64,000 nt of DNA, taken from assembly GCA_020201035.1 (NCBI GenBank), contig JAIVHO010000032.1, positions 111,763 through 175,762 on the forward strand, in the 5' to 3' direction. Numbering within the stretch: the stretch's first letter is position 1; each line of letters begins with the position of its first letter. Positions 26,048-37,767 of the stretch are shown here, one piece after another. The position numbers were made by a program, and so were the translations under genes. Under the pieces are notes generated by a model, which saw only the letters and a list, made by a program, of their open reading frames with translations, had not been told where the DNA came from and did no database searches. The DNA comes from Bacteroidales bacterium (GTDB lineage: Bacteria > Bacteroidota > Bacteroidia > Bacteroidales > VadinHA17).

Positions 26048-26563
26048 CTAGCCGTTAAAAACCTTGTCCAGGTTAACTCCCCTTTGATCAGCTACCATAA
26101 CAGCGTCACGCATCTCCAGCAGAGCTCCAATAGTAGCTTTCACCAGGTTATGGGGATTGGATGAACCCTTGCTCTTGGCAAGTACGTTCTTCACTCCCAC
26201 ACTCTCAAGAACAGCACGCATAGCACCACCGGCCTTAACACCTGTTCCTTCGGATGCAGGCTTCAGAAATACATAGGCACCGCCATATCTGGCCAGTTGT
26301 TCATGAGGAATGGTTCCTTTGTGAACAGGCACTTTGATAAGGTTCTTCTTGGCATCTTCCACGCCCTTGGCGATTGCTGTTGTTACTTCATTGGCTTTAC
26401 CAAGTCCGTGACCTACAATGCCATCTTCGTTACCTACAACCACTATGGCAGAAAAACTGAACGTACGTCCACCCTTTGTAACCTTGGTAACCCTCTGTAT
26501 ACTCACGAGCCTGTCTTTAAGGTCGAGATCAACAGTTTTTACAGTTCTGCTATCTTTATTCAT
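26048..26563 (-). CDS. rpsE: Ribosomal protein S5
   Basis: 171 residues. Located at the mRNA entry site and involved in decoding accuracy. The double-stranded-RNA-binding-like N-terminal domain has [20 protein letters not shown] and [14 protein letters not shown]; the C-terminal half has [17 protein letters not shown] and [12 protein letters not shown]. Confidence 0.98.
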   Translation of the reverse strand: MNKDSRTVKTVDLDLKDRLVSIQRVTKVTKGGRTFSFSAIVVVGNEDGIVGHGLGKANEVTTAIAKGVEDAKKNLIKVPVHKGTIPHEQLARYGGAYVFLKPASEGTGVKAGGAMRAVLESVGVKNVLAKSKGSSNPHNLVKATIGALLEMRDAVMVADQRGVNLDKVFNG

Positions 26564-26569
26564 AATATT

Positions 26570-26926
26570 TTAGAATTTTAATCCGCCTTCACGGGCAGCC
26601 TCTGCCAGTGATTTAACCCTGCCGTGATATTTATAGCCACCTCTGTCAAACACAACGGTTTCTATTCCCTTGTCACGACATTTTCCTGCGATCAGTTTGC
26701 CAACAACAGCAGCCTGTGCAATACCGCGAACTGAATCTCCGGCTTCCTTCTCCTTTGATGATGCTGATACAAGTGTCTTTCCACTTAAATCATCTATCAC
26801 CTGGACATAGATCTGCTTATTGCTCCTGAAAACTGAAAGACGCGGTCTTTCGGCTGATCCTTTAATCTTCTTACGGATCCTCAGGTTGATCCTTTTTCTT
26901 CTTTCACTTTTAGTTAAGGCCATCAC
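26570..26926 (-). CDS. rplR: Ribosomal protein L18
   Basis: 118 residues, starting at either of two adjacent ATG codons. With L5 it binds 5S rRNA in the central protuberance. Recognised by [35 protein letters not shown] and the end [24 protein letters not shown]. Confidence 0.98.
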   Translation of the reverse strand: MMALTKSERRKRINLRIRKKIKGSAERPRLSVFRSNKQIYVQVIDDLSGKTLVSASSKEKEAGDSVRGIAQAAVVGKLIAGKCRDKGIETVVFDRGGYKYHGRVKSLAEAAREGGLKF

Positions 26927-26942
26927 ACTCTCATTTTACTTA

Positions 26943-27497
26943 TTAAACACTGGCAGATTTTCCTGCCTTTCTCCTGAGCTGCTCGCCTACGAATTTAATC
27001 CCTTTGCCTTTATATGGCTCGGGCGGACGGAGTGAGCGGATCTTTGCAGCCACATGACCTATCAACTGCTTATCAATACTGGTCAGGGTAATTATAGGGT
27101 TACTTCTTCTCTCGGTTCTGGTTTCGACTATTATCTCTTCAGGTACCTGGATCATAACCTCATGTGAGTAACCGAGGCTCATGGCAATTGTTTGTCCGGT
27201 TGCTTCGGCACGATAACCAACCCCTACCAGTTCAAGTTCTTTCTTATAACCTTCTGAAACTCCGGTTACGGCATTGCTTATCAGTGCCCTGTAGAGTCCG
27301 TGAAGCGACTTGTGTTTCTTTGATTCAGTAGGTCTTATCACTTCAAGAGTATCTCCGTTGACTTCCACCTGCATTTCACTGTCGATCTGCACCAACAGCT
27401 CTCCCAGGGGGCCTTTCACGCTGACCAGGTTTGCATCGGATATGTTGACCGATACTCCCGCCGGCAGGTTTACAGGTAATTTTCCTATTCTTGACAT
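26943..27497 (-). CDS. rplF: Ribosomal protein L6
   Basis: 184 residues, two related domains of the L6 fold. It binds 23S near the factor-binding region. MSRIGKLPVNLPAGV, the loop NAVTGVSEGYKKELELVGVG and the C-terminal RPPEPYKGKGIKF are diagnostic. Confidence 0.98.
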   Translation of the reverse strand: MSRIGKLPVNLPAGVSVNISDANLVSVKGPLGELLVQIDSEMQVEVNGDTLEVIRPTESKKHKSLHGLYRALISNAVTGVSEGYKKELELVGVGYRAEATGQTIAMSLGYSHEVMIQVPEEIIVETRTERRSNPIITLTSIDKQLIGHVAAKIRSLRPPEPYKGKGIKFVGEQLRRKAGKSASV

Positions 27498-27515
27498 TTA
27501 TCTGTTCCTCCTCTG

Positions 27516-27911
27516 TTAATAGACATAGCATAATACTTCACCACCGATATTCAGTCTCCTGGCTTCCTTGTCGGTCATAACGCCCTGGGATGTGGAAATA
27601 ATTGCCACGCCCAGTCCGTTGAGCACTCTTGGAAGTTCATCAGTTCCCTTATACTTACGAAGTCCGGGTCTGCTTATCCTATCGAGTTTTTTGATAGCAG
27701 GAACCTTTGTTTTAGGGTGATATTTAAGGGCTATCTTTATTGTTCCCTGCACCTTGTCATCAATAAATTTATAACTCAGGATGTATCCCTTGTCATACAA
27801 TATCCTGGTGATATCCTTCTTCAGATTTGATGCAGGAATCTCCACTACCTTATGACTGGCAATGATAGCATTCCTTATTCTGGTCAGAAAATCTGCAATT
27901 GGATCTGTCAT
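27516..27911 (-). CDS. rpsH: Ribosomal protein S8
   Basis: 131 residues. A primary binder of the 16S central domain; in enterobacteria it also represses the spc operon. [15 protein letters not shown] and the C-terminal [29 protein letters not shown] are the family marks. No S8-binding mimic could be recognised in the mRNA by eye. Confidence 0.98.
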   Translation of the reverse strand: MTDPIADFLTRIRNAIIASHKVVEIPASNLKKDITRILYDKGYILSYKFIDDKVQGTIKIALKYHPKTKVPAIKKLDRISRPGLRKYKGTDELPRVLNGLGVAIISTSQGVMTDKEARRLNIGGEVLCYVY

Positions 27912-27941
27912 TTCTCTCTCTTATTTAATATTTATATTTCT

Positions 27942-28211
27942 CTACCAACTTGCTTTCTTCACACCAGGAATAAGTCCGGCCGAAGCCATCTCCCTGAAGG
28001 TAATACGGCTTAATCCAAACTGTCTCATATATCCTCTTGGCCTGCCGGTGATCATGCAACGGTTATGGAGCCGTATAGGATTTGAGTTTCTGGGCAGTCT
28101 GCTCAGACCTACAAAATCACCCTCTTCCTTGAGTCTGGCTCTTTTGGCCTCATATTTTTTCACAAGTTTAGCACGTTTTACCTCACGGGCTTTCATTGAT
28201 TCCTTTGCCAT
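27942..28211 (-). CDS. rpsN: Ribosomal protein S14, long zinc-free form
   Basis: 89 residues, the long form without the CxxC pairs of the short zinc form. A 30S head protein. It begins [20 protein letters not shown] and ends with [20 protein letters not shown] and [11 protein letters not shown]. Confidence 0.98.
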   Translation of the reverse strand: MAKESMKAREVKRAKLVKKYEAKRARLKEEGDFVGLSRLPRNSNPIRLHNRCMITGRPRGYMRQFGLSRITFREMASAGLIPGVKKASW

Positions 28212-28216
28212 ACTGT

Positions 28217-28768
28217 TTAGTTTTTAGCGTGTTTAAAGGGTAATCCGAAGTGTTTCAGCAGGGCAAAAGCCTCTTCATCACTCTTTGCGGATGTTACGAA
28301 TGTGATCTGCAGACCCATGATCTTCATCACCTTGTCAATATCTATCTCCGGGAAGATTATCTGTTCAGTAATACCGAGTGTATAATTCCCACGCCCGTCA
28401 AGTTTATTACTTATACCCTTGAAGTCGCGTATTCGCGGCAGGGCAACTGATACCAGTCTCTCCAGAAATTCATACATCTTTTCCCTTCTGAGTGTTGTCA
28501 TTACCCCGATGGGCATATTCTTTCTCAGTTTGAAGTTTGAGATATCCTTTGTTGACATTGTCTGGACAGCCTTCTGCCCTGAGATTTCAGTCAGTTCCTT
28601 CTCTCCCAGCTCAATAAGTTTCTTATCGGCAATTGCCTGACCTATTCCCTGGTTGATAACTATTTTCTCAATCCTGGGTACCTGCATTACGGTTTTATAA
28701 CCGAAATCTTTCATTAATGCAGGAATTATCTCTTCCCTGTACTTGGTTTTTAAAGCAGGCGTATACAT
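28217..28768 (-). CDS. rplE: Ribosomal protein L5
   Basis: 183 residues. Binds 5S rRNA and forms a bridge to S13. [38 protein letters not shown] and [19 protein letters not shown] are typical. Its start codon overlaps the rplX stop by 1 bp. Confidence 0.98.
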   Translation of the reverse strand: MYTPALKTKYREEIIPALMKDFGYKTVMQVPRIEKIVINQGIGQAIADKKLIELGEKELTEISGQKAVQTMSTKDISNFKLRKNMPIGVMTTLRREKMYEFLERLVSVALPRIRDFKGISNKLDGRGNYTLGITEQIIFPEIDIDKVMKIMGLQITFVTSAKSDEEAFALLKHFGLPFKHAKN

Positions 28769-29091
28769 TACTTAATCTCCTCTCCTGATTTTTTTGAATA
28801 ACGAACCAACTTATTTTCACTGTTCCTTCTCCTGCCTATGCGTGTAGGTTCTCCCGATGCGGGATCTATAAGCATAAGATTGGAGATGTGAACGGAGGCT
28901 TCCTTCTTTATAATTCCCCCCTGAGGACTCTGTGCATTGGGTTTGGTATGCTTTGATACCAGGTTTACTCCCTCAACGATAGCCCTCTGTTTTTCCCTGT
29001 TAACTTCCAGGACGCGTCCGCGCTGTCCCCTGGATTCACCGGAAATAACGATTACGTTGTCTCCCTTTTTAATGTGTAATTTCTTCTGCAT
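28768..29091 (-). CDS. rplX: Ribosomal protein L24
   Basis: 107 residues. An assembly initiator with a KOW motif ([20 protein letters not shown]) that binds the 5' part of 23S near the tunnel exit. [21 protein letters not shown] and RIGRRRN follow the family. Confidence 0.98.
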   Translation of the reverse strand: MQKKLHIKKGDNVIVISGESRGQRGRVLEVNREKQRAIVEGVNLVSKHTKPNAQSPQGGIIKKEASVHISNLMLIDPASGEPTRIGRRRNSENKLVRYSKKSGEEIK

Positions 29092-29109
29092 CTCTAATAT
29101 CCTTTTGGA

Positions 29110-29475
29110 TTATAACACTTCGGGTGCAAGTGAAACTATTTTCATATACTTATCTCTCAGTTCCCTGGCTACGGGGCCGAAGATACGGGTTCCGCGCACC
29201 TCATCCATATTGTTCAGCAATACAACAGCATTGTCATCGAACCTGATATAGGAACCATCAGCTCTCCTGACCTCCTTTTTGGTTCTCACTACCACGGCTT
29301 TTGTAACCATTCCCTTTTTGGCTTCACCGGAAGGGATGGCGCTCTTAACTGAAACCACTATCTTATCACCGAGTGAGGCATATCTTTTCTTGCTTCCACC
29401 CAGCACCCGAATACAAAGGACCTCTTTGGCTCCTGAGTTATCGGCAACTGATAATCTGCTCTCCTGTTGTATCAT
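29110..29475 (-). CDS. rplN: Ribosomal protein L14
   Basis: 121 residues. Forms bridge B8 with 16S and is the site of silencing-factor binding in many bacteria. [32 protein letters not shown] and [16 protein letters not shown] are invariant-type segments. First gene of the spc part. Confidence 0.99.
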   Translation of the reverse strand: MIQQESRLSVADNSGAKEVLCIRVLGGSKKRYASLGDKIVVSVKSAIPSGEAKKGMVTKAVVVRTKKEVRRADGSYIRFDDNAVVLLNNMDEVRGTRIFGPVARELRDKYMKIVSLAPEVL

Positions 29476-29477
29476 GA

Positions 29478-29741
29478 TTACTTAACTCTTTCGATTATTT
29501 CGATCAATCTCCACGACTTATTCTTACTGATAGGCCGGGTTTCCATTATCCGCACAGTGTCTCCAATGTTGCATGTATTCTCCTCATCGTGAGCCACGAA
29601 TTTTTTTGTTCTGTTCACGAACTTACCGTAAATGGGATGCTTAACCTTTCTCTTTACGGCGATAACTATCGATTTGTCCATCTTGTTACTGACAACAACA
29701 CCGACACGTTCTTTTCTAAGATTTCTTTCCATTGTTGACAC
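29478..29741 (-). CDS. rpsQ: Ribosomal protein S17
   Basis: 87 residues, OB fold, 16S 5'-domain binder. [36 protein letters not shown] and [17 protein letters not shown] are diagnostic. It ends the S10 part and overlaps rpmC by 1 bp. Confidence 0.98.
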   Translation of the reverse strand: MSTMERNLRKERVGVVVSNKMDKSIVIAVKRKVKHPIYGKFVNRTKKFVAHDEENTCNIGDTVRIMETRPISKNKSWRLIEIIERVK

Positions 29742-29947
29742 TAGCTATTTTGTTTCTCATTCAACTCTCTTTTACGAAGCTCGGTCTGGAGTCGTGCTAT
29801 ATTCCTCCTTGACACCTTCAGCTTATTCGGGTTATCCAGAGGAGAGATGGCATGATTCAACTTCATCCGAACCAGCGAGGTTTTCTCATTGTCGATCCGC
29901 TCAAGGATCTCCTGGTTTGACAATTCCCTTATTTCTGAAGTTTTCAT
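29741..29947 (-). CDS. rpmC: Ribosomal protein L29
   Basis: 68 residues, a two-helix hairpin at the tunnel exit next to L23. [19 protein letters not shown] and the C-terminal [19 protein letters not shown] match the family. It is separated from rplP by an unusual 165-bp gap. Confidence 0.96.
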   Translation of the reverse strand: MKTSEIRELSNQEILERIDNEKTSLVRMKLNHAISPLDNPNKLKVSRRNIARLQTELRKRELNEKQNS

Positions 29948-30112
29948 CCGGTTGTTTTTTTTCCTGTTGTCTGACTGAGCCGCACAGAGATTACTCTTCT
30001 CTACTCCCTTTCTGTACGGGTTTAATCTGTTTCTTTATCGCTCAAATTCATTCTGTCATGTCATCAGATCCCTTCCACCCGGTGGAAGGCTATTGCTGCT
30101 GACACCACTTTC
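29948..30112 (-). other. Hairpin-containing gap inside the S10 operon
   Basis: 165 bp between rplP and rpmC, where neighbouring genes are otherwise 0-40 bp apart and these two are usually adjacent. It contains a near-perfect hairpin (CCTTCCACC at 30071-30079 and GGTGGAAGG at 30081-30089). No U-run follows, so it is not a typical terminator. No promoter motif and no open frame of useful length was found. Confidence 0.6.
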
Positions 30113-30535
30113 CTATTCTATTTCAAAATCCCTTCTTACAATGAATTTTGTTGTGATGGGCAGTTTCTGTGCTCCCAGCCTGAGAGCCTCTTTTGCCACC
30201 TCATATGGTACACCTTCTGTTTCAAGAATAATTCTCCCCGGTGTAACCGGTGCAACGAATCCTTCAGGTGAACCTTTACCCTTACCCATCCTTACTTCCG
30301 CAGGTTTCTTGGTTATCGGTTTATCAGGGAAAATCCTGATCCAGAGCTGTCCTTCACGTTTCATATGACGAACCACTGCCTGTCGGGCTGCCTCTATCTG
30401 CCGGCCTGTTATCCATGCCGACTCCAGGGCCTTTATTCCGAATGTTCCGAAAGCAAGCTGGTTACCCCTCTGTGCTTCCCCTTTCATTCTGCCCTTCTGG
30501 CGCCTTCTGTATTTGGTTTTTTTTGGTTGTAACAT
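30113..30535 (-). CDS. rplP: Ribosomal protein L16
   Basis: 140 residues. Sits by the A-site tRNA elbow of the 50[55 protein letters not shown] and the [16 protein letters not shown] loop identify it. Confidence 0.98.
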   Translation of the reverse strand: MLQPKKTKYRRRQKGRMKGEAQRGNQLAFGTFGIKALESAWITGRQIEAARQAVVRHMKREGQLWIRIFPDKPITKKPAEVRMGKGKGSPEGFVAPVTPGRIILETEGVPYEVAKEALRLGAQKLPITTKFIVRRDFEIE

Positions 30536-30567
30536 CTCAATATCGTATTGTAATTCCTAATCAGCTA

Positions 30568-31269
30568 TTACTTCTTTCTCTTATTGCGAACCGGGCGGGC
30601 AGCCTTCTGTGCCTTAACAGCCGTATCGGGTGCAAGATCGGGTTTTCCGTAAATCTCACCATTACATATCCACACCTTTATACCGACCAGCCCCACCTTT
30701 GTGAGAGCCTCTGCGAGTGCATAGTCAATGTCGGCACGGAATGTATGAAGCGGAATACGTCCATCCTTATAGGTTTCACTTCGCGCCATCTCCGCTCCTC
30801 CGAGTCGGCCCGAAATCAGGACCTTAATCCCTTCGGCTCCCATTCTCATGGTGGATGCGATAGACATCTTGATGGCACGGCGGTAGCTTATCTTACCCTC
30901 AACCTGCCTTGCAATATTGTTTGCAACAATGGCAGCGTCGAGTTCGGGACGCTTCACCTCAAAAATATTTATCTGGATCTCTTTTTTTGTAATCTTCTTG
31001 AGTTCCTCCTTAAGCTTATCAACCTCCTGTCCGCCTTTACCGATAATAATTCCGGGGCGTGCTGTATTTACAGTAACTGTAATGAGCTTGAGGGTTCTCT
31101 CGATAATTATCCTTGAGATACTTGCCTTTGCAAGCCTGGCATTCAGGTATTCCCTGATTTTAGTATCCTCAACAAGTTTTGTTGAGAAGTCATTGCCACC
31201 GTACCAGTTGGAATCCCATCCCTTGATAATACCTAACCTGTTACCTATCGGATTAACTTTTTGTCCCAT
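30568..31269 (-). CDS. rpsC: Ribosomal protein S3
   Basis: 233 residues. Forms part of the mRNA entry channel with S4 and S5. [15 protein letters not shown], the KH-domain motif [20 protein letters not shown], and the C-terminal [22 protein letters not shown] are present, with a basic tail. Confidence 0.98.
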   Translation of the reverse strand: MGQKVNPIGNRLGIIKGWDSNWYGGNDFSTKLVEDTKIREYLNARLAKASISRIIIERTLKLITVTVNTARPGIIIGKGGQEVDKLKEELKKITKKEIQINIFEVKRPELDAAIVANNIARQVEGKISYRRAIKMSIASTMRMGAEGIKVLISGRLGGAEMARSETYKDGRIPLHTFRADIDYALAEALTKVGLVGIKVWICNGEIYGKPDLAPDTAVKAQKAARPVRNKRKK

Positions 31270-31274
31270 CTATC

Positions 31275-31694
31275 TTAATTTGAACTGTTTTCAACTTCCT
31301 TTTCTGCGCTGTCAAGGATAAGCGTTACGTGGTTAGACCTCTTTCTGAGTCTGTACGCCCTTCCCTGGGGGGCTGTCTGTAACCTCTTAAGTGTACGTCC
31401 CTGATTTACAAAAGCCTCCTTAACGAAAAGGTTGCTCTCCTCAATACGAACCCCTTCATTTTTTGTCTGCCAGTTTGAGATGGCCGACATAAGGAGTTTT
31501 TCAACATTACGGGAGGCCTCCTTTGAGCTGAACTTAAGCATATCAAGAGCCCTGTTGACCTCCATTCCCTTAATCATATCTGTTACCAGCCTCATTTTAC
31601 GGGGAGAGGTAGGACAGTTCCTCAGGGTAGCCTGATAGGTACTGAGTTTTTCCTCTTTCCTCTTACTGGCTGAATTTCTTTTTCTTGCACCCAT
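31275..31694 (-). CDS. rplV: Ribosomal protein L22
   Basis: 139 residues. Its beta hairpin lines the exit tunnel; the tip here reads [17 protein letters not shown], with no change that would clearly alter macrolide binding. The first 18 residues are a basic extension ([19 protein letters not shown]). It starts 28 bp after rpsS. Confidence 0.98.
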   Translation of the reverse strand: MGARKRNSASKRKEEKLSTYQATLRNCPTSPRKMRLVTDMIKGMEVNRALDMLKFSSKEASRNVEKLLMSAISNWQTKNEGVRIEESNLFVKEAFVNQGRTLKRLQTAPQGRAYRLRKRSNHVTLILDSAEKEVENSSN

Positions 31695-31722
31695 TTGTCA
31701 GGATATTTTCTTATGGTTACTA

Positions 31723-31989
31723 TTACTTCTGTTTGCCTCCGTGACCCCTGAAGGTACGTGTTGGGGCAAACTCTCCGAGTTTATGGCCTACCATATTTTC
31801 GGTTACATACACCGGAATAAATTTGTTACCATTGTGACATGCAATAGTGTGTCCCACAAAATCTGGTGATATCACTGATCTTCTTGACCATGTCTTGATA
31901 ACCGTTTTCTTACCGGAATCATTCATCCCAAGCACTCTTTTCTCAAGCTTGTAGTCAATGAACGGGCCTTTTTTAATAGATCTACTCAT
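31723..31989 (-). CDS. rpsS: Ribosomal protein S19
   Basis: 88 residues. A 30S head protein that works with S13 near the A-site. [39 protein letters not shown] and [17 protein letters not shown] are family marks. Confidence 0.99.
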   Translation of the reverse strand: MSRSIKKGPFIDYKLEKRVLGMNDSGKKTVIKTWSRRSVISPDFVGHTIACHNGNKFIPVYVTENMVGHKLGEFAPTRTFRGHGGKQK

Positions 31990-31999
31990 AGTATCTCAA

Positions 32000-32824
32000 T
32001 TATTTTTTCCTTCTTTCGACAATATACTTATCGGAATATTTTTTCTTGCTCCTGGTCTTGTAACCCTTAGCGATAAGGCCTTTGCGCGACCGCGGGTGCC
32101 CGCCAGAGGCACGACCTTCGCCACCACCCATCGGGTGATCAACAGGGTTCATAACAACACCCCTTACCCTTGGTCGGCGTCCTTTCCATCTTGAACGGCC
32201 GGCCTTACCGGAGCGCTCAAGGCTGTGGTCAGGGTTTGATACCGATCCGATGGTAGCCCGGCAGGTTGTAAGTACAAGTCTTGTTTCACCGGAAGGAAGT
32301 TTTACAGTTGCATATTTTCCGTCACGTGCAACAAGCTGTGCGTAAGATCCTGCACTTCTTGCCATGGCAGCCCCTTTCCCGGGTTTCAGTTCGATGTTAT
32401 GAACAACCGTACCCATGGGGATATCAGAAAGAAATAGTGTATTACCGATTTCGGGTGCAACTCCTGCTCCCGACTCGATCACCTGTCCTACCTTCAGAGC
32501 GGAGGGGGCAATAATATACCTTTTTTCGCCGTCTACATAGGCTACGAGTGCTATTCGTGCCGATCTGTTGGGATCGTACTCTATAGTCTTAACCGTTGCC
32601 TCCATACCATCCTTGTTACGGAGGAAATCAATTACGCGATACCTTCTTTTATGTCCGCCGCCGAGGTATCTTACTGTCATTTTGCCGGTGTCATTCCTTC
32701 CTCCCGACTTCTTCAGCGGCTGGAGTAAGGATTTCTCCGGCTCAGAGCTTGTGATTGTCTCAAAGCTACTGATAATCTTATGTCTCTGACCTGGTGTTAC
32801 AGGCTTGATCTTTCTGACTGCCAT
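32000..32824 (-). CDS. rplB: Ribosomal protein L2
   Basis: 274 residues. Needed for subunit joining and peptidyl transfer. It begins [17 protein letters not shown]. The highly conserved C-terminal loop [20 protein letters not shown] carries the histidine linked to activity. Confidence 0.99.
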   Translation of the reverse strand: MAVRKIKPVTPGQRHKIISSFETITSSEPEKSLLQPLKKSGGRNDTGKMTVRYLGGGHKRRYRVIDFLRNKDGMEATVKTIEYDPNRSARIALVAYVDGEKRYIIAPSALKVGQVIESGAGVAPEIGNTLFLSDIPMGTVVHNIELKPGKGAAMARSAGSYAQLVARDGKYATVKLPSGETRLVLTTCRATIGSVSNPDHSLERSGKAGRSRWKGRRPRVRGVVMNPVDHPMGGGEGRASGGHPRSRKGLIAKGYKTRSKKKYSDKYIVERRKK

Positions 32825-32829
32825 AATTA

Positions 32830-33120
32830 TTAAATATTGCTATAGAAATCTATTGTATCTCCTTCAGCTACGGTTACAACAGCCTTCTTATATGCAGAGG
32901 TACGACCGGAAAGTACTCCCGATTTGGTTATCCTGCTTTTGGTTCTGCTACCGTAGATCATTGTTTTCACCGACTCTACCGTTACTCCATAGAGCTCTTC
33001 CACGGCCCTCTTGATCTCGATCTTATTTGCATCCCTTGCAACCACGAACCCGAAACGGTTGAATTTCTCCCCCTGCTGGGTCATCTTTTCAGTTACTATG
33101 GGTTTAATCAAAATATCCAT
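32830..33120 (-). CDS. rplW: Ribosomal protein L23
   Basis: 96 residues. Tunnel-exit protein that docks trigger factor and [38 protein letters not shown] and TIDFYSNI are consistent. The loop carrying [20 protein letters not shown] is basic as usual. Confidence 0.98.
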   Translation of the reverse strand: MDILIKPIVTEKMTQQGEKFNRFGFVVARDANKIEIKRAVEELYGVTVESVKTMIYGSRTKSRITKSGVLSGRTSAYKKAVVTVAEGDTIDFYSNI

Positions 33121-33130
33121 TTCTCAAAGT

Positions 33131-33763
33131 TTACTTATTTCCAAAACTTGTTTGCAAAACGTCAACTGCGCTCTCAACAAGCACCAGTGTTGAAGCCTTC
33201 ATAATTGCGTAAGTGTTTAATTCTTCGCTCGTTATAACCTCAAGACCCTGCAAATTTCGAGATGACAAATATACATTATTATTCCTTTCCGGAAAAACTA
33301 TCAGTGATTTTTTGTTGATTATATTGAGGCTGGCCCCAACCTTAACCATCTCCTGAGTACGGGGAGATTCAAGACTGAAATCTTCCAGGATAATAATCTC
33401 ATTGCTCTTTGCCTTATATGAGAGAGCTGATTTACGTGCCAGCTGCTTCACCTTTTTATTAAGCTTAAAGCCGTAATACCTGGGTCTGGGACCAAACACC
33501 CTGCCGCCTCCCCTGAAGAGAGGGTTTTTGATGGATCCGAAACGGGCTGTACCCGTACCCTTCTGCCTCTTGATCTTTCTGGTACTTCCTGCTATTTCGG
33601 CACGTTCTTTAGACTTATGGGTTCCCTGCCGGTTATTGGCCATATACTGCTTTGTATCAAGGTATATGGCATGATCGTTAGGTTCAATACCGAAGATTGA
33701 CTCATCGAGATTGACCTTTCTGCCGGTCTCTTTTCCTTCTATGTTAACTACTGCTAATTCCAT
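33131..33763 (-). CDS. rplD: Ribosomal protein L4
   Basis: 210 residues. Its long loop ([19 protein letters not shown] to [19 protein letters not shown]) reaches into the exit tunnel. The C-terminal half ([36 protein letters not shown]) is globular. It overlaps rplC by 1 bp. Confidence 0.98.
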   Translation of the reverse strand: MELAVVNIEGKETGRKVNLDESIFGIEPNDHAIYLDTKQYMANNRQGTHKSKERAEIAGSTRKIKRQKGTGTARFGSIKNPLFRGGGRVFGPRPRYYGFKLNKKVKQLARKSALSYKAKSNEIIILEDFSLESPRTQEMVKVGASLNIINKKSLIVFPERNNNVYLSSRNLQGLEVITSEELNTYAIMKASTLVLVESAVDVLQTSFGNK

Positions 33764-34383
33764 TACTTTGTAATAATTAAGTAACCTCCTTTAGGACCAG
33801 GAACCGATCCTTTTACTATTAAAATATTGTTTTCAGGTATCAGTTTCATTACCCTGAGGCTGATAGCCATTACCTGATCGTTCCCCTGTCTTCCTGCCAT
33901 ACGCATTCCCTTGAACACCCTTGAAGGATAGGATGAAGCGCCCAGTGAACCAGGTGCTCTCAACCGGTTATGCTGTCCGTGTGTGGCATCGCCAACACCG
34001 CGGAAGCCGTGTCTTTTTACAACACCCTGGAATCCCTTGCCCTTTGACCATCCCCTTACATCAAGCCATGTATCATTATTAAAAAGGTCAACTGTCAGCA
34101 CATCGCCCCTCTTGTATGAATCTTCCGGAAAACCGTCAAACTCAGCAACTTTTCTTTTGGGGGTAGTGTTAGCTGCCTTAAAGTGGCCTATTTCAGCTCT
34201 GGTGGTATTCTTCTCCTTCTTATCATCAAATCCCATCTGAACGGCTGTATATCCATCTTTTTCGCGGGTCTTGACCTGTGTAACCACACATGGTCCGGCC
34301 TCTATAACTGTACATGGGATATTTTTTCCGTTTTCATCAAAAACGGAGGTCATTCCCACTTTTTTTCCTATTAATCCCTGCAT
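33763..34383 (-). CDS. rplC: Ribosomal protein L3
   Basis: 206 residues. Early assembly protein close to the peptidyl-transferase centre. [35 protein letters not shown] and the GRQGN segment that carries the methylated Gln in other bacteria are present. Confidence 0.98.
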   Translation of the reverse strand: MQGLIGKKVGMTSVFDENGKNIPCTVIEAGPCVVTQVKTREKDGYTAVQMGFDDKKEKNTTRAEIGHFKAANTTPKRKVAEFDGFPEDSYKRGDVLTVDLFNNDTWLDVRGWSKGKGFQGVVKRHGFRGVGDATHGQHNRLRAPGSLGASSYPSRVFKGMRMAGRQGNDQVMAISLRVMKLIPENNILIVKGSVPGPKGGYLIITK

Positions 34384-34404
34384 TTTCTTAAATCTTTACC
34401 GGTT

Positions 34405-34710
34405 TCACACTTTGATTTCGACCTCAACCCCGCTGGGAAGTTCCAGTTTCATCAGTGCATCGATGGTTTTGGGAGTTGAACTGTAGATATCCAACAATCT
34501 TTTATAGCTTGAGAGCTCAAACTGTTCTCTTGACTTCTTGTTCACAAATGTTGAACGCAGAACTGTGAATATCCTCTTGTGAGTCGGCAGCGGAATCGGA
34601 CCACTTACAACTGCACCGGTAGATTTAACCGTCTTAACGATCTTCTCTGCAGACTTATCTACCAGATTATGGTCGTAAGATTTCAGTTTAATTCGAATTT
34701 TCTGACTCAT
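34405..34710 (-). CDS. rpsJ: Ribosomal protein S10 (NusE)
   Basis: 101 residues. A 30S head protein that also joins NusB in transcription antitermination. [34 protein letters not shown] and the end [13 protein letters not shown] are diagnostic. It starts 7 bp after fusA ends, with no tuf gene between. Confidence 0.99.
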   Translation of the reverse strand: MSQKIRIKLKSYDHNLVDKSAEKIVKTVKSTGAVVSGPIPLPTHKRIFTVLRSTFVNKKSREQFELSSYKRLLDIYSSTPKTIDALMKLELPSGVEVEIKV

Positions 34711-34716
34711 TGCTTA

Positions 34717-36819
34717 CTAGAATTTACCTTTAATTGATTCAATAATCTTTTTTCCCAGTTCTGCAGGCACCTCTTCATAGTGGCTGAACTCCATAGTGGA
34801 GGTAGCCCTGCCGGAGGTAAGAGTGCGAAGTACTGTAACATAACCGAAGTTTTCTGCCAGAGGTACTTTAGCCCTGATCACCCTTGCACCTGCTTTCGAT
34901 TCCATACCTTCGACCTTTCCCCTTCTCTTGTTGAAATCACTTACCACATCACCTACGTACTCTTCCGGGGTCACCACTTCTGCCTTCATAATTGGCTCGA
35001 GCAGTACCGGAACAGCCTTACCGGCTGAGTGACGAAAGGCCTGTTTTGCAGCGATCTCAAATGACAGAGAATCGGAGTCGACCGGATGGTATGAACCGTC
35101 TTTGAGTACAACTTTGAGGCTGTCTACAGGGAATCCTGCGAGCGGACCATTGGCCATTGCCAGCCTGAAACCCTTTTCAACTGACGGAATATACTCTCTG
35201 GGTATATTGCCGCCCTTTACCTCATCGATAAACTGGAGTCCCTTGAAACCATCATCTGCAGGCATAATCTCGAAAGATATATCGGCAAATTTGCCCCTGC
35301 CCCCTGTCTGCTTCTTAAACACCTCACGGTGTTTAACAACAGAAGTGATTGCCTCCTTGTATGCAACCTGGGGTCTCCCCTGGTTACATTCAACCTTAAA
35401 CTCCCTCTTTAGACGGTCGACCAGAATCTCCAGATGAAGTTCACCCATACCATTAATAACGGTCTGGCCGCTATCAGGATCGGTTTTCACCTGAAATGTA
35501 GGATCTTCCTCTGCCAGTTTACCCAGGGCAACACTAAGCTTATCAATATCGGCCTGTGTTTTGGGTTCAATGGCAATACCTATTACCGGTTCCGGAAAAT
35601 CCATTGATTCCAGTACAATTGGTTTATTTATTGCACAGAGAGTATCGCCTGTTTTCAAATCCTTAAATCCTACGGCAGCACATATATCGCCAGCTGAAAT
35701 GCTCTCCTTCGGATTCTGTTTGTTTGCATGCATCTGGAAGAGACGGTTTATCCTCTCCCTTTTCCCTGTACGCATATTCAGAACCGTATCACCAGCCTTC
35801 AGCACTCCCGAGTATACTCTCAAAAATGCCAGTCGGCCCACAAACGGATCTGTAGCTATTTTAAATGCAAGAGATGAGAATGGTTCCGACGTTAGCGGTT
35901 CCCTGATCTCCTGCTCATCATTTTTCGGATTAAGCCCCTTTACACCACCTATATCAACCGGTGAGGGGAGGAATGATACTACAGCATCAAGAAGACGCTG
36001 GATTCCCTTGTTCTTGAAAGAAGCACCACAGAGTACCGGTACGGCTATACCATTAATTACAGAGCGTCTTAGCACTGACAGCATATCATCCGTTGTAATT
36101 GAATCGGGGTCTTCAAAATATCTCTCAAGGAGAGTATCATCAGCCTCGGCAACGGATTCAATCAGTTTTGTCCTCCACTCTGCTGCCTCTTCCCTTAACT
36201 CTTCGGGTATCTCTTCCAGTTCATAGCGTGTACCAAGAGTGTCATCCTCATACCATACAACAGCCTTGTTTTCAACCAGGTCAATTACGCCGGTGAAATT
36301 CTCTTCGCTGCCCATCGGAATCTGGATCGGTACTGCATTTGAGCCGAGGCGTTCACGTATCTGCTGAACCACCGAGAAAAAATCTGCACCCGGACGGTCC
36401 ATCTTGTTAACAAAGGCAATCTTTGGCACCCCGTACTTCTCTGCCTGTCTCCAGACAGTTTCACTCTGGGGCTCCACTCCACCTACAGCACAGAAAACAG
36501 CTATGGCTCCGTCGAGCACTCTCAGTGAACGCTCCACCTCAACGGTGAAGTCGACATGACCTGGGGTATCTATAATATTTATCTTATATTCCTCATCCCT
36601 GTATTTCCAGAATGTGGTAGTAGCGGCCGAAGTAATGGTTATCCCTCTCTCCTGCTCCTGTATCATCCAGTCCATTTGCGCGTTACCATCATGCACTTCA
36701 CCAATGCGGTGTGTACGGCCGGTATAGAAGAGTATTCTCTCCGTTGTGGTCGTCTTACCGGCATCTATGTGTGCCATAATGCCAATGTTGCGCGTATATT
36801 TCAGCTCCTTGTCCATCAA
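34717..36819 (-). CDS. fusA: Elongation factor G
   Basis: 700 residues, full length, catalysing GTP-driven translocation on the ribosome. All GTPase boxes are standard: [13 protein letters not shown] (residues 16-28), [11 protein letters not shown] switch I (59-69), DTPGHVDF with catalytic H88, and NKMDR. Domains II-V follow; domain IV carries the [18 protein letters not shown] region and the fusidic-acid-sensitive residues look ordinary. It is in the str operon rpsL-rpsG-fusA-rpsJ. A divergent paralogue with changed GTPase boxes lies at 38381. Confidence 0.99.
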   Translation of the reverse strand: MMDKELKYTRNIGIMAHIDAGKTTTTERILFYTGRTHRIGEVHDGNAQMDWMIQEQERGITITSAATTTFWKYRDEEYKINIIDTPGHVDFTVEVERSLRVLDGAIAVFCAVGGVEPQSETVWRQAEKYGVPKIAFVNKMDRPGADFFSVVQQIRERLGSNAVPIQIPMGSEENFTGVIDLVENKAVVWYEDDTLGTRYELEEIPEELREEAAEWRTKLIESVAEADDTLLERYFEDPDSITTDDMLSVLRRSVINGIAVPVLCGASFKNKGIQRLLDAVVSFLPSPVDIGGVKGLNPKNDEQEIREPLTSEPFSSLAFKIATDPFVGRLAFLRVYSGVLKAGDTVLNMRTGKRERINRLFQMHANKQNPKESISAGDICAAVGFKDLKTGDTLCAINKPIVLESMDFPEPVIGIAIEPKTQADIDKLSVALGKLAEEDPTFQVKTDPDSGQTVINGMGELHLEILVDRLKREFKVECNQGRPQVAYKEAITSVVKHREVFKKQTGGRGKFADISFEIMPADDGFKGLQFIDEVKGGNIPREYIPSVEKGFRLAMANGPLAGFPVDSLKVVLKDGSYHPVDSDSLSFEIAAKQAFRHSAGKAVPVLLEPIMKAEVVTPEEYVGDVVSDFNKRRGKVEGMESKAGARVIRAKVPLAENFGYVTVLRTLTSGRATSTMEFSHYEEVPAELGKKIIESIKGKF

Positions 36820-36837
36820 TCTTTCTTCCCCGGGATA

Positions 36838-37314
36838 TTAAAAACGGAAATGTGCAAAAGCCTTATTGGCTTCAGCCATCCTGTGAGTATCCTCTTTTTT
36901 CTTGTATGCTCCACCCTCCTGGTTATAAGCAGCCACTACTTCTGCAGCAAGTCTTTCAGCCATATTACGGCCGGGCCTCTTGCGTGCGAATAGAATAAGG
37001 TTTTTCATACTTACACTAACCTTTCTGTCGCCACGTATCTCCATCGGAACCTGGAACGTTGCTCCACCAACCCTGCGGCTTTTTACCTCAACCTGGGGAG
37101 TGATATTCTCCAGTGCCTGCTTCCATATCTCAAGAGGTGACTTGTCAGCATTCTTAAGCTTCTCTCCAACTATATCCAGAGAATCGTAGAATATCGTAAA
37201 AGCTAGATTCTTTTTACCACTGAACATCAGATTGTTTACAAATCTGGTCACATACGGATCGTTGAATTTGGGATCCGGTAAAATAATCCTCTTCTTTGGT
37301 CTTGATTTTCTCAT
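36838..37314 (-). CDS. rpsG: Ribosomal protein S7
   Basis: 158 residues. Nucleates assembly of the 30S head and contacts the E-site t[41 protein letters not shown], and the C-terminal [20 protein letters not shown] are typical. Confidence 0.99.
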   Translation of the reverse strand: MRKSRPKKRIILPDPKFNDPYVTRFVNNLMFSGKKNLAFTIFYDSLDIVGEKLKNADKSPLEIWKQALENITPQVEVKSRRVGGATFQVPMEIRGDRKVSVSMKNLILFARKRPGRNMAERLAAEVVAAYNQEGGAYKKKEDTHRMAEANKAFAHFRF

Positions 37315-37340
37315 TATCTGACTCCTTACATCGTTAACAA

Positions 37341-37715
37341 TTACTTCTTCGGCCTCTTGGCACCATACTTGGAACGCCTCTGGGTACGACCCTCAACACC
37401 GGATGTATCAAGTGCTCCCCTTACCAGGTGATAACGTACACCAGGAAGATCCTTTACCCTGCCACCCCTGATAAGCACAATTGAGTGCTCCTGAAGATTG
37501 TGACCCTCACCCGGGATATAGGCATTTACCTCTTTCTGATTGGTAAGCCTCACCCTGGCAACCTTCCTCATAGCCGAGTTTGGTTTCTTGGGTGTGGTAG
37601 TGTAAACGCGTACACATACACCCCTGCGCTGCGGGCATGAATCCAGGGCAGGAGCCTTGCTCTTGTCTACCAGTTTATTCCTGCCTTTTCTTACTAATTG
37701 CTGTATTGTCGGCAT
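37341..37715 (-). CDS. rpsL: Ribosomal protein S12
   Basis: 124 residues. Decoding-centre protein. [36 protein letters not shown] (Lys at the streptomycin-sensitive position) and [16 protein letters not shown] are present. It is the first gene of the whole cluster, with a -7 element 45 bp upstream. Confidence 0.99.
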   Translation of the reverse strand: MPTIQQLVRKGRNKLVDKSKAPALDSCPQRRGVCVRVYTTTPKKPNSAMRKVARVRLTNQKEVNAYIPGEGHNLQEHSIVLIRGGRVKDLPGVRYHLVRGALDTSGVEGRTQRRSKYGAKRPKK

Positions 37716-37759
37716 TTGTACAATAGTTTTTATTAAAATATCAACTCTATTTGGGCCTG

Positions 37760-37767
37760 CAAAGGTA
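37760..37767 (-). promoter_or_regulatory. -7 element driving the ribosomal cluster
   Basis: The minus strand reads TACCTTTG (TAnnTTTG), giving a leader of about 38 nt before rpsL. A TTTG lies further upstream, at about 31 bp rather than 19 bp, so the -33 box is uncertain. Confidence 0.5.
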
